Origin: Sulfurimicrobium sp031426915
GTDB taxonomy: Bacteria > Pseudomonadota > Gammaproteobacteria > Burkholderiales > Sulfuricellaceae
Assembly: GCA_031426915.1 (NCBI GenBank)
Contig: JASJPB010000013.1
Span: forward strand, 186,001 to 250,000
Direction of reading: 5' to 3'
DNA length: 64,000 nucleotides
Shown: piece after piece, positions 1-7,849 of the stretch
Position numbering within the stretch: the first letter of the stretch is position 1
Layout: the number at the start of each line of letters is the position of its first letter
The notes under the pieces: generated by a model
What the model was told of the DNA's origin: nothing
The model's input: the letters and a program-made list of their open reading frames with translations, nothing else
The model's database searches: none
Position numbers and translations under genes: made by a program

Positions 1-1106
1 CCTACCAGGCCGAAGCCAGCCAGGGCACGTTGCAGTTGCTGTATGAATTCCAGACCATGATGTCGTCCCTGACCGGGATGGATGTATCCAACGCCAGCCT
101 CTACGACGGTGCGTCCGGCCTGGCCGAAGCGGCACTGATGGCGGTGCGCGCACACAAGACCTCGCGCCGGGTCCTGATGCCGAAGACGGTGCATCCTTTC
201 TACCGCCAGGTGGTGCACAGCATCGTCAAGCATCAGAAAATCGAGCTGGTTGAGCTGGATTACGATCCGGTCAAGGGCATCACCGCACTGCCGGATGAAA
301 AGGACTTCGCCGCGCTGGTGATCCCCCAGCCCAATTTCTTCGGCTGTCTGGAAGAGGTCGACCAACTCACCGACTGGGCCCACCAGCATGGCGGGCTGGT
401 GATCGGGCTGGTCAATCCCCTTGCGCTGGCGCTGCTTTCGCCACCCGGGGAATGGGGCGGCAAGGGTGCGGACATCGCGGTCGGCGAAGGTCAACCGCTG
501 GGTTCGCCGCTTTCCAGCGGCGGCCCGTACCTGGGCTTCATGTGCTGCAAGCAGGCGCTGGTACGCCAGATGCCCGGACGCATCATCGGCCGCACCGTGG
601 ACCTGGACGGCAAGCCCGGCTTCACGCTGACGTTGCAGGCACGGGAACAGCATATCCGCCGTGCCAAGGCCACCTCGAACATCTGTTCCAACCAGGGACT
701 GATGGCCACAGCCGCCACCATACACATGACGCTGCTGGGGCCGGACGGCCTGGAGCGGGTGGCATCCGCCTGCCACGCCAACAGCACGGCCCTGACAGAT
801 AAATTAAGCGCCATTTCGGGCGTCAAACGCGCATTTACCCAGCCCGTGTTTCACGAAACCGTGCTGCGCCTGCCCATTCCGGTGGCGGACGTGCTGCGTG
901 CACTGGAGGCGCAGGGTATCGTGGGCGGCTTCGACCTGTCGCCGCATTACCCTGAACTGGGCCAGGCGCTGCTGATTTGCGCGACGGAAACCAAATCACC
1001 GGCGGATATCGAAAAATATGCCGAGCAACTGAAACGCATCGTCGAACGGCGCAATGCAGGTCTCACCTGCACCAAGCTTGTCCCCACCGCCACCAGCAAG
1101 TGGTAA
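1..1106 (+). CDS. gcvPA: Glycine dehydrogenase (decarboxylating) subunit 1, 5'-truncated
   Basis: This is the alpha half of the split P-protein of the glycine cleavage system, which with GcvPB decarboxylates glycine and transfers the aminomethyl group to lipoyl-GcvH in the cytoplasm. The gene enters from the left edge; in-frame codons from base 3 read YQAEASQGTLQLLYEFQTM, typical of the internal part of GcvPA. The visible part is about 367 residues, so roughly the first 80 are missing. It shows the family's NASLYDGASGLAEA, GEGQPLGSPLSSGGPYLG and KATSNICSNQ segments. The PLP-binding lysine lies on the other subunit, encoded at 1773. The tpx gene lies between the two halves, which are normally adjacent. 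Confidence 0.95.
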   Translation, partial: YQAEASQGTLQLLYEFQTMMSSLTGMDVSNASLYDGASGLAEAALMAVRAHKTSRRVLMPKTVHPFYRQVVHSIVKHQKIELVELDYDPVKGITALPDEKDFAALVIPQPNFFGCLEEVDQLTDWAHQHGGLVIGLVNPLALALLSPPGEWGGKGADIAVGEGQPLGSPLSSGGPYLGFMCCKQALVRQMPGRIIGRTVDLDGKPGFTLTLQAREQHIRRAKATSNICSNQGLMATAATIHMTLLGPDGLERVASACHANSTALTDKLSAISGVKRAFTQPVFHETVLRLPIPVADVLRALEAQGIVGGFDLSPHYPELGQALLICATETKSPADIEKYAEQLKRIVERRNAGLTCTKLVPTATSKW

Positions 1107-1125
1107 CAGAGAAAAGGAGATCGCA

Positions 1126-1629
1126 ATGGCTACCGTAACTCTCGAAGGTGAACCGCTCAACGTCGGCGGACATTTCCCGCAGCTAGGCGAAACCGCCCAC
1201 AGTTTCATGCTGGTGAACAAGGATCTGGTTGATGTTTCCCTGAGCGAATTTGCCGGTAAACGCAAAGTGCTGTCGATTGTGCCCAGCATCGACACACCGG
1301 TATGCGCCACTTCCACCCGTGTCTTCAACCAGCGCGCGAGCGAAATGGACAATACCGTGGTACTGGTGATCTCCGCCGATCTGCCCTTCGCTCAGAGCCG
1401 TTTTTGCGGCGCGGAAGGGCTGAACAACGTCATCATGCTGTCCACCATGCGCGGACGCGATTTCCACAAGGATTACGGCGTGATGATCACCGAACCGCCG
1501 CTATCCGGCCTGATGGCCCGCGCCGTTGTCATCCTGGATGAAAACGACAAGGTGATCCATTCCGAATTGGTTCCAGAAATCACCCAGGAGCCGGATTACG
1601 ATGCGGCGATCGCGGCTTTGAGCCGTTAG
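1126..1629 (+). CDS. tpx: Thiol peroxidase (atypical 2-Cys peroxiredoxin)
   Basis: Tpx reduces hydrogen and lipid peroxides using electrons from thioredoxin. The 167-residue product matches the usual length of about 168. The peroxidatic cysteine is C60 in SIDTPVC and the resolving cysteine is C94 in SRFCGAEGL, the normal atypical 2-Cys arrangement. The start at 1126 was chosen because GGAGA (1116-1120) precedes it at good spacing and the protein then begins MATVTLEGEPL; an upstream start at 1054 would add a proline-rich stretch that overlaps gcvPA. It sits between gcvPA and gcvPB, so it may be co-transcribed with the glycine cleavage genes. Confidence 0.97.
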   Translation: MATVTLEGEPLNVGGHFPQLGETAHSFMLVNKDLVDVSLSEFAGKRKVLSIVPSIDTPVCATSTRVFNQRASEMDNTVVLVISADLPFAQSRFCGAEGLNNVIMLSTMRGRDFHKDYGVMITEPPLSGLMARAVVILDENDKVIHSELVPEITQEPDYDAAIAALSR

Positions 1630-1651
1630 GGGTTTTAAAGATCCAAAACAC

Positions 1652-1749
1652 TCACCGCAAAGGACGCAAAGGACGCAAAGGTTCGCGAAGGAAAGGCCAT
1701 CATTCAGACATTTGATTTCCTTTGCGAACCTTTGCGTCCTTTGCGGTGA
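1652..1749. repeat. Imperfect palindromic repeat of CGCAAAGGA units
   Basis: The left arm (1652-1694) carries CACCGCAAAGGACGCAAAGG with an additional GACGCAAAG unit. The right arm (1715-1749) is its reverse complement without the extra unit. About 20 bases separate the arms, so the transcript could fold into a long stem. Similar interspersed palindromes built on this unit are known to me from proteobacterial genomes, but this copy carries no gene. It occupies nearly the whole gap between tpx and gcvPB. Confidence 0.75.
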
Positions 1750-1772
1750 ATAATTTTTTCCAGGTTTACTTC

Positions 1773-3221
1773 ATGCTGATCTTCGAACTCTCGCAACCCA
1801 AGCGCCGCAACGCGGCACAGGCACCTTCCGCCCCGGCGGCATGCGATGACATCCCCGCACACCTGCGGCGCAAGCAGCGCCCGCTGTTGCCGGAAGTGTC
1901 CGAAATGGATGCGGTGCGCCATTACACCCGCCTGTCGCAAAAGAATTTCTCCATCGACACCCATTTCTACCCGCTCGGCTCCTGCACCATGAAGTACAAC
2001 CCGCGCGCCTGCAACCAGCTCGCCATGCTGCCGCAACTGCTGGCACGCCACCCCTTGAGCCCGGATAACACCGGCCAGGGCTTCATGGCCTGCATGCACG
2101 AGTTGCAGGAAACGCTCAAGGAAGTCACCGGCATGGCCGCCGTCTCGCTTACCCCGATGGCCGGCGCCCAGGGCGAATTCGCCGGGGTGGCGATGATTCG
2201 CGCCTACCACGATGCGCGCGGCGACACGGCGCGCAGCGAGATCCTGGTGCCGGATGCGGCGCACGGCACCAACCCGGCCACGGCGGTGATGTGCGGCTAC
2301 ACGGTGCGGGAAATTCCCACCGACGGTGACGGCAATGTCGATCTGGCCGCCTTGAAAGCTGCTGTCGGCCCGCACACGGCAGGGTTGATGCTGACCAACC
2401 CGTCCACCCTGGGGGTGTTCGAGAAAAGCATCCAGGATATCCAGCGCATCGTGCATGAAGCCGGCGGCCTGCTCTATTACGACGGCGCCAACCTCAACGC
2501 CATCCTGGGACGGGTCAAGCCGGGCGACATGGGTTTCGACGTGATCCACCTCAACCTGCACAAGACCTTCTCCACTCCCCATGGCGGCGGGGGGCCGGGA
2601 GCGGGTCCGGTGGGCGTCAGCGCCCGGCTGGAACCGTTTCTGCCGGTGCCGCTGGTGGCCGAGGAAGGCGGCCGCTACCGCTGGTTGACCGAACTGGACC
2701 GCCCTAACAGCATCGGCCGCCTCTCCGCCTTCATGGGCAACGCGGGCATCCTGCTGCGCGCTTATATTTACGCCCGCATGCTGGGCGCGGAAGGCATGCA
2801 CCGGGTAGCCGAATTCGCCACCCTCAACGCCAATTACCTGATGGTGCAACTGGCCGGAGCCGGATTCGACGTGGCATTTCCCCAGCGCCGCGCCAGCCAC
2901 GAATTCATCGTCACGCTGAAAAAACTCAAGGACGAGACCGGGGTTTCCGCCATGGATGTGGCGAAACGTCTGCTGGACAAGGGCTTCCACGCGCCCACCA
3001 CCTATTTCCCGATGCTGGTGCAGGAATGCTTGCTGATCGAGCCGACCGAGACCGAATCCATGCAGACGCTGGATGCCTTCATCGCGGCACTGAGGGAAAT
3101 TCGTGACGAAGCCTACAGTCAGCCCGATCTGGTCAAAGGCGCGCCCCATACCATGCCGGTGCGCCGCCTGGACGATGTAAAAGCCGCGCGCGAGCTGGAT
3201 CTGACATGGCGCCAGGCTTGA
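1773..3221 (+). CDS. gcvPB: Glycine dehydrogenase (decarboxylating) subunit 2
   Basis: This is the beta half of the split glycine decarboxylase P-protein and carries the PLP cofactor. The 482-residue product has the usual length. The PLP lysine lies in HLNLHKTFSTPHGGGGPGAG, and FYPLGSCTMKYNP and LTPMAGAQGEFAG are strongly family-specific. Start 1773 (MLIFELSQPKRR) is preferred over an earlier in-frame TTG at 1722, because the latter lies inside the palindromic repeat. No strong ribosome-binding site is seen before 1773. Its partner GcvPA lies upstream, across tpx. Confidence 0.96.
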   Translation: MLIFELSQPKRRNAAQAPSAPAACDDIPAHLRRKQRPLLPEVSEMDAVRHYTRLSQKNFSIDTHFYPLGSCTMKYNPRACNQLAMLPQLLARHPLSPDNTGQGFMACMHELQETLKEVTGMAAVSLTPMAGAQGEFAGVAMIRAYHDARGDTARSEILVPDAAHGTNPATAVMCGYTVREIPTDGDGNVDLAALKAAVGPHTAGLMLTNPSTLGVFEKSIQDIQRIVHEAGGLLYYDGANLNAILGRVKPGDMGFDVIHLNLHKTFSTPHGGGGPGAGPVGVSARLEPFLPVPLVAEEGGRYRWLTELDRPNSIGRLSAFMGNAGILLRAYIYARMLGAEGMHRVAEFATLNANYLMVQLAGAGFDVAFPQRRASHEFIVTLKKLKDETGVSAMDVAKRLLDKGFHAPTTYFPMLVQECLLIEPTETESMQTLDAFIAALREIRDEAYSQPDLVKGAPHTMPVRRLDDVKAARELDLTWRQA

Positions 3222-3242
3222 TCACCGCGGGGTAATGAATAG

Positions 3243-3914
3243 ATGCTTGTCGCCATGAGGTGGGTATTTGCGCTGCTGCTGTTGGCCAATATCGCCCTTT
3301 TCCTGACGATGCAATTGCCACAGGGCAAGGCGGGGACTGAATCCATGGCTGCCCACGCGCCCTATCTGGCCGAAAAGATCCGTCTTGTTAGCGAAGAGGA
3401 AGCACAGCACCTGCCGCCTCGGCCTGTTACCGCACCCGAACCGGCCCGGATTTGCATGGAATGGACCCTCGCTACTCACGAACTGGAACGCGCCCAAGCC
3501 GCACTGAAAACGCTGAAACTGGACGAAAAAGACGTCACCCTGAACCAGGCATCCGGAAAAACCAGCGGCTATTGGGTCTATATCCCCCCCCTGAAATCCA
3601 GGCAGGAGGCCAACAAAAAGGTGGAAGAGCTGAAGGCGCTGGGGGTACAGGACAGCTTTGTCATGCAGGACAACAACAAATGGCGTTATGCGGTTTCGCT
3701 GGGAATATTTTCCAGCGAGGAGGGCGCTGCAAAATACCTTGCACAGATGCGTGAAAAAGGCGTGAAATCGGCCAAAACCACGCCGCGCGGCCAGGAAAGC
3801 GAGCATGCCAGCCTGATCATCCGGGCCAACAGGGAAGATCTGGAATTCGAACTGGTGAAAGTGAAGCAGGATTTCACGGATAGTACGCTCAAGGCGGTGG
3901 CTTGTGAGCCGTAA
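3243..3914 (+). CDS. SPOR-domain membrane-anchored protein
   Basis: The 223-residue protein has one N-terminal membrane helix (residues ~5-22, MRWVFALLLLANIALFLTM) followed by a charged linker. A C-terminal SPOR-like domain (~115-190) holds YWVYIPPLKSRQEANKKVEEL and WRYAVSLGIFSSEEGA. SPOR domains bind denuded septal glycan strands, so the protein probably sits in the inner membrane facing the periplasm and marks division sites. This is inferred from the domain, since no specific orthologue was recognised. GTG/ATG alternatives exist 4 codons downstream (3255). It lies 21 bases after gcvPB, but no functional link to that gene is obvious. Confidence 0.8.
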   Translation: MLVAMRWVFALLLLANIALFLTMQLPQGKAGTESMAAHAPYLAEKIRLVSEEEAQHLPPRPVTAPEPARICMEWTLATHELERAQAALKTLKLDEKDVTLNQASGKTSGYWVYIPPLKSRQEANKKVEELKALGVQDSFVMQDNNKWRYAVSLGIFSSEEGAAKYLAQMREKGVKSAKTTPRGQESEHASLIIRANREDLEFELVKVKQDFTDSTLKAVACEP

Positions 3915-3956
3915 TCCATAAACGACGATTTGAGCAGCGACCCGGCGAGGTAAAAA

Positions 3957-4448
3957 ATGACTAAACGGCACAACGGTTTCACCATGGTCGAAATGATGGC
4001 GGTGGTCGCAGTCATCGCGATTCTGTCCTTGATGGCGATACCCTCATTCCAGAGCCGCATCATCCGACAGCAAATCGAGACCGCCCTGCCTTTGGCAGAT
4101 ATCGCCAAATATCCCATCGCCGCCGCGTGGGCTACCGCGAAGCCATTCCCCGCCGACAATGCGGCCGCCGGACTACCCGTCCCTGACAAGATCGTCAACA
4201 ACTACATCAGCGCGATTGTCGTGCAGGATGGCGCCATCCACATTACCTTCGGCAATCAGGCGCACAAGACCATAAACGGCAAAATCCTCACCCTGCGCCC
4301 CGCAGTGGTACTCGATGCGCCGGTGGTACCGGTAACCTGGGTCTGTGGCTATGCCAATGCTCCCGAGAAAATGACGGCCATGGGCAATAACCTGACCGAC
4401 ATCCCGAGTGGATTCCTGCCGCCGGTGTGCCGGGGAGTCAAGCGTTAG
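3957..4448 (+). CDS. Type IV pilin-like prepilin
   Basis: The 163-residue protein begins MTKRHNGFTMVEMMAVVAVI, a class III prepilin signal: a short basic leader, G7 just before the F8 cleavage point, Glu at mature position 5, then a hydrophobic helix to about residue 30. PilD-type peptidase would cleave after the glycine. The C-terminal half has two cysteines (VTWVCGYAN and LPPVCRG) that could form the D-region disulfide loop typical of PilA-type pilins. GAGG (3948-3951) precedes the start. It stands alone, with no pilus assembly genes nearby, so whether it is a major pilin, minor pilin or competence pilin cannot be told. Its end overlaps the convergent glcD-like gene by 4 bases. Confidence 0.88.
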   Translation: MTKRHNGFTMVEMMAVVAVIAILSLMAIPSFQSRIIRQQIETALPLADIAKYPIAAAWATAKPFPADNAAAGLPVPDKIVNNYISAIVVQDGAIHITFGNQAHKTINGKILTLRPAVVLDAPVVPVTWVCGYANAPEKMTAMGNNLTDIPSGFLPPVCRGVKR

Positions 4449-5836
4449 TCGCCTTCGGGCACGGTCAACGCAGGAAAAATTTTTCCCGGATTGAGGATAT
4501 TGCCGGGGTCAAATACTTTCTTGATCTCCCGCATCAAATCCAGTGTTACAGGGTCGATTTCCCGCGCCACGAACGGCCGCTTCTCCCGCCCCACGCCGTG
4601 CTCGCCGGAAAGGGTGCCATTGAGTCGCAGCACCAGCGCGAAAACCTCGTCCAGACAAGCTTCGGCCCGCTGCATTTCCTCCCCGTCGTCTGGATTCACC
4701 AGCAGGTTGACGTGGATGTTGCCGTTGCCGGCATGACCAAAATTGGCATTGGCGACATGATATTTCGCACTCAGTTCGGCCAGCCCGGCCAACAATTCCG
4801 GCAGCCGCGACACCGGTACCACGACGTCCTCGTTGATTTTCTTGGGCGCGATGTCACGCAGCAGCGGCGAGAGCGCCTTGCGCGCCGCCCACAGCGCCTT
4901 GAGATCGGGCACGATCTCCGCGCTTATCAGGCCGTCATTGCGGCACACAGTGCGGATGGTCTGGGCACAAGCGGCGACTTCGCTGGCCGAGCCATCCACC
5001 TCGATCATCAGCAGCGCCCGGGTCTGCTCCGGCAGCAAGCCCGGATGACGGCCCCGAATCAGGTCCAGCGAGGCCTGATCGAGGAATTCCAGCGCGCTGG
5101 GCAAGGCCGGCTGCGACATGATGGCGGCAATCGCCGCAGCACAACTGGCGATATCGCGATAATGGGCGGTCAGCCCGCCCACCGCGGCGGGTAGCGGAGT
5201 GAGCTTGAGGGTGGCCTCGGTAATCACGGCCAGCGTTCCCTCAGAGCCGATCAGCAGCCGGGTCAGGTCGTAGCCCACCACGCCCTTGGTGGTGTAGCAG
5301 CCGGTCTTGATGATGTCGCCCTTGGCCGTCACTGCCTTGAGGCCCAGCACATGGTCGCGAGTGACGCCGTATTTCACCGCATGAGGTCCGCCGGCGCAGG
5401 TGGCGAGATTGCCGCCGATGCTGCAATACGCCGCGCTGGAGGGATCGGGAGGCCAGAAAAACCCATGGGGCTGTGCGCTGTCCTGCACTTCCTGGTTCAG
5501 CACCCCCGCTTCGACCACCATGACGCGGTTGGCGGGATCGACCGTGAGAATGCACCGCATGCGTTCCAGCGACAGCGCCACGCCGCCCTGTTCCGGGATG
5601 CTGGCGCCGGTGGTGCCGGTGCCGCGGCCGCGCGGCGTGAGAGGAACCCGGAACTCGTTGCACAGGCGCACGATTTGTTGCACCGCTTCGGTGCTGGTGG
5701 CGAACGCCACTGCCTGGGGCGGGAATATTTTGCGGCTGTTGTCGTAGCCGTAGACAAAGCAGCTCGCCGGGTCGGTGAGCAGGTTGCCTGCGCCGGCGAT
5801 GGCGCCGAGACGGGTCAGGAACGCCGCGGGCAACAT
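4445..5836 (-). CDS. FAD-linked oxidase, GlcD/D-lactate dehydrogenase type
   Basis: The 463-residue flavoprotein has an N-terminal FAD-binding PCMH domain (TPRGRGTGTTGASIPEQGG, then PPDPSSAAYCSIGGNLATCAGG). Its C-terminal FAD-oxidase domain carries NFGHAGNGNIHVNLL, SGEHGVGREKR and FDPGNILNPGKIF. Family members oxidise 2-hydroxy acids such as glycolate or D-lactate. The usual partners glcE and glcF are absent here, so a stand-alone D-lactate or D-2-hydroxyglutarate dehydrogenase is possible. It is the last gene of the minus-strand envelope operon, and a single base separates its ATG from the rfaE2 stop (TAGCATG), implying translational coupling. Confidence 0.9.
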   Translation of the reverse strand: MLPAAFLTRLGAIAGAGNLLTDPASCFVYGYDNSRKIFPPQAVAFATSTEAVQQIVRLCNEFRVPLTPRGRGTGTTGASIPEQGGVALSLERMRCILTVDPANRVMVVEAGVLNQEVQDSAQPHGFFWPPDPSSAAYCSIGGNLATCAGGPHAVKYGVTRDHVLGLKAVTAKGDIIKTGCYTTKGVVGYDLTRLLIGSEGTLAVITEATLKLTPLPAAVGGLTAHYRDIASCAAAIAAIMSQPALPSALEFLDQASLDLIRGRHPGLLPEQTRALLMIEVDGSASEVAACAQTIRTVCRNDGLISAEIVPDLKALWAARKALSPLLRDIAPKKINEDVVVPVSRLPELLAGLAELSAKYHVANANFGHAGNGNIHVNLLVNPDDGEEMQRAEACLDEVFALVLRLNGTLSGEHGVGREKRPFVAREIDPVTLDLMREIKKVFDPGNILNPGKIFPALTVPEGD

Positions 5837-5837
5837 G

Positions 5838-6326
5838 CTATAAGGTACGGATCTTGGCGATGGTGGCGGTAGTGGAACGCTCGAACAGGAACGGGATGGA
5901 ATGGACCTGCCCGCCCCAGCCCGCGACTTCCCGCGCGCCGACGATATTCTCCACGCGCCAGTCGCCCCCCTTCACCAGAATACCCGGCTTGCAGGCAAGG
6001 ATCAGCTTGAGCGGGGTATCTTCATCAAACCAGGTGACCAGGCTGACGCTTTCCAGCGCTGCCAACACCGCCATGCGATCCTGCTGGTTGTTGACCGGAC
6101 GGTCGTCGCCCTTGCCCAGGCGCTTGACCGAGGCATCGGTATTGACCCCCACGATCAGGCTTGCGCCCAATGCCCTGGCCTGGGCCAGGTAGGTGGCATG
6201 GCCGCGATGGAGAATGTCAAAGCACCCGTTGGTGAACACCAACGGCTGCGGCAGCGCAGCAGCGCGGGCCGGCAAATCGGCCGGAGCGCAAATCTTGCGC
6301 TCGAAATCCGGAGCGCTGATGCTCAT
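5838..6326 (-). CDS. rfaE2: D-glycero-beta-D-manno-heptose 1-phosphate adenylyltransferase
   Basis: The 162-residue enzyme activates heptose-1-phosphate with ATP to give ADP-heptose for LPS inner core. It corresponds to the C-terminal half of HldE as a separate protein. The cytidylyltransferase-fold signature is visible as TNGCFDILHRGHATYL (HxGH, residues ~34-49), with NTDASVKRLGKGDDRPVN and the late ERSTTATIAKI. Its start overlaps the stop of the BON lipoprotein gene (ATGA). It lies in the same operon as the sedoheptulose isomerase-like gene gmhA, consistent with one heptose pathway. No kinase half (RfaE1) is present in the window. Confidence 0.93.
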   Translation of the reverse strand: MSISAPDFERKICAPADLPARAAALPQPLVFTNGCFDILHRGHATYLAQARALGASLIVGVNTDASVKRLGKGDDRPVNNQQDRMAVLAALESVSLVTWFDEDTPLKLILACKPGILVKGGDWRVENIVGAREVAGWGGQVHSIPFLFERSTTATIAKIRTL

Positions 6327-6883
6327 TCCTGGTATTCGAATACTTTGACCACCTTCTTCACATCGCTGGTGGTGCGGGCGATTTCGGTCGCATCTTCGGC
6401 CTCTTTGCGGGTAACGAGACCCATCAGATAAACCACGCCATTTTCGGTCACGACCCTGACATGGTTCGCCTGAAATTTCTGCGCATCAATCATGCGGCCC
6501 TTGACCTTGGATGTAATGAAAGTGTCGTTACTGCGCGAGGAGAAAGTGCTCAACCCGGCAATGGCGATTTCGTTGCTGACCGAGCGCACGTTGGCCACGT
6601 CCCGGACCATCTGCTCCGCTTCAAGCTTCAATGCATCGGCTGGGACTTCGCCGGTGAGGAGAACATTGCGGTTATAGCTGGTGACGTTTATATGTACCTT
6701 GTCCCTGAATTTATCCTCGATCAGGCTGGACGCCTTGAGTTCGATACCCTGATCCTCGATGTAGGCACCGGAGGTACGCCTGTCCGCTGCCATCAGGGCT
6801 CCGGCGCCGACCCCAACGGCAACCACGGGAAAGCACCCCTGCAGGGCGGGAATGATCGCTAACAGCAACAGAAAACGGCGCAT
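6323..6883 (-). CDS. dolP: BON-domain outer-membrane lipoprotein (DolP/YraP type)
   Basis: The 186-residue protein has a lipoprotein signal ending LLLLAIIPALQGC (lipobox LQGC, Cys16). Two BON domains follow: residues ~45-110 with VHINVTSYNRNVLLTGEVP, and ~120-185 with VRVVTENGVVYLMGLVTRKEA. In E. coli DolP sits at the division septum and helps outer-membrane integrity. The order lpoA-yraN-diaA/gmhA-dolP here matches the E. coli yraM-yraN-diaA-yraP locus, which supports the orthology beyond the domain. The ends overlap its neighbours by 1 and 4 bases, so it is translated within the operon. Confidence 0.88.
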   Translation of the reverse strand: MRRFLLLLAIIPALQGCFPVVAVGVGAGALMAADRRTSGAYIEDQGIELKASSLIEDKFRDKVHINVTSYNRNVLLTGEVPADALKLEAEQMVRDVANVRSVSNEIAIAGLSTFSSRSNDTFITSKVKGRMIDAQKFQANHVRVVTENGVVYLMGLVTRKEAEDATEIARTTSDVKKVVKVFEYQE

Positions 6884-7473
6884 TATTCAACTCCTAATAG
6901 CAAACAGTCGATGGCATCGCACAGGCAGTGGATGATGAGCAAATGCACTTCCTGAATGCGGGCGGTACTTTCGGAAGGCACGCACAAATGGATGTCGCCG
7001 GCGCGTAAAAGTTCCACCATGCCGCCCCCGCCTTTGCCGGTAAGCGCAATCACGTCCATTTCCCGCTCGTGCGCCGCCTGGATTGCCTGGTTCACATTGC
7101 GCGAGTTGCCGCTGGTGGAAATCGCCAGCAACAGGTCCTGGGGCTGCCCCAGCGCACGCACCTGCTTGGAGAAAATCAGCTCGAAATCGTAATCGTTGGC
7201 GATGGAAGTAATGGTCGAGCTGTCGGTGGTAAGCGCCATGGCAGCCAGCCCGGGGCGTTCCATTTCGAAGCGGTTGAGCATTTCCGAGGCGAAATGCTGG
7301 GCGTCCCCCGCCGAGCCGCCGTTACCGCAGCTCAACACCTTGCCGTCCGCGAGCAGGCATTGCACCACGCGTTCCGCGGCGAGCGCAATCGGCTCCGCAA
7401 GCAGATCCAGCGCTTGCAGCTTGATATGCGCACTGTCGGTGAAATGGTGGCCGATGCGGGAGATGAGATCCAT
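6883..7473 (-). CDS. gmhA: SIS-domain phosphoheptose isomerase (GmhA/DiaA family)
   Basis: The 196-residue SIS protein has the sugar-phosphate site LSCGNGGSAGDAQHF and STSGNSRNVNQAI. GmhA makes D-glycero-D-manno-heptose 7-phosphate from sedoheptulose 7-phosphate, whereas its relative DiaA binds DnaA. The locus position (between yraN and dolP) is that of E. coli diaA. However, the residues aligning with the E. coli GmhA catalytic pair E65 and H180 are both kept here, as E64 (HFASEM) and H182 (IIHCLCD), while E. coli DiaA has lost them. With rfaE2 in the same operon I favour the isomerase, and a dual role is possible. Confidence 0.82.
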   Translation of the reverse strand: MDLISRIGHHFTDSAHIKLQALDLLAEPIALAAERVVQCLLADGKVLSCGNGGSAGDAQHFASEMLNRFEMERPGLAAMALTTDSSTITSIANDYDFELIFSKQVRALGQPQDLLLAISTSGNSRNVNQAIQAAHEREMDVIALTGKGGGGMVELLRAGDIHLCVPSESTARIQEVHLLIIHCLCDAIDCLLLGVE

Positions 7474-7506
7474 TATGTTTACTCGATACCAGCTAAAGGT
7501 GGGATT

Positions 7507-7842
7507 TTATGCGCTAAATGCGTCTTTGATCCATTCAATCTTGAGACCGTCCAGCAACACCGCATCGAAGCGGCACGGCGGCTGCTTGGGCAATTTTTGC
7601 AGATAGTGCTGCGCCGCGCGTATCAGCTTGCCTTGCTTGCTTGGCGTGATGCTTTCCGCCGCGCCGCCAAAATTGCGGTTCCGCCGCAGACGAACTTCCA
7701 CGAATACCCTGGTGGCGCCATCGTCCATGATCAGGTCGATTTCCCCCACGCGGCAACGGTAATTTCTTTCCACCACACGCAGGCCCTGCCGTTGCAAGAA
7801 ATCGGCGGCCAGATTTTCCGCCTGCTGGCCCGGTTCGATCAT
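7507..7842 (-). CDS. yraN: YraN / UPF0102 nuclease-fold protein
   Basis: The protein has 111 residues from the ATG at 7842 (MIEPGQQAENLAADFL). This start leaves a 7-base gap to the lpoA stop, whereas the first in-frame start (7905) would overlap lpoA by 56 bases. The UPF0102 family has a Holliday-junction-resolvase-like endonuclease fold. Its expected residues are seen: E in GQQAENLAADFL, then GEIDLIMDD and FVEVRLRR (the D...ExK-like motif, with VEVR where many members have VEVK). The biological role is unknown. It is the second gene of the lpoA-yraN-gmhA-dolP run, as in E. coli. Confidence 0.88.
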   Translation of the reverse strand: MIEPGQQAENLAADFLQRQGLRVVERNYRCRVGEIDLIMDDGATRVFVEVRLRRNRNFGGAAESITPSKQGKLIRAAQHYLQKLPKQPPCRFDAVLLDGLKIEWIKDAFSA

Positions 7843-7849
7843 CCCAGGA

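Noticed and set aside
1704..3149. 481-codon open frame on the minus strand
   Set aside because: Lies wholly opposite gcvPB; His/Gly/Arg-rich low-information protein typical of antisense frames in GC-rich genes.
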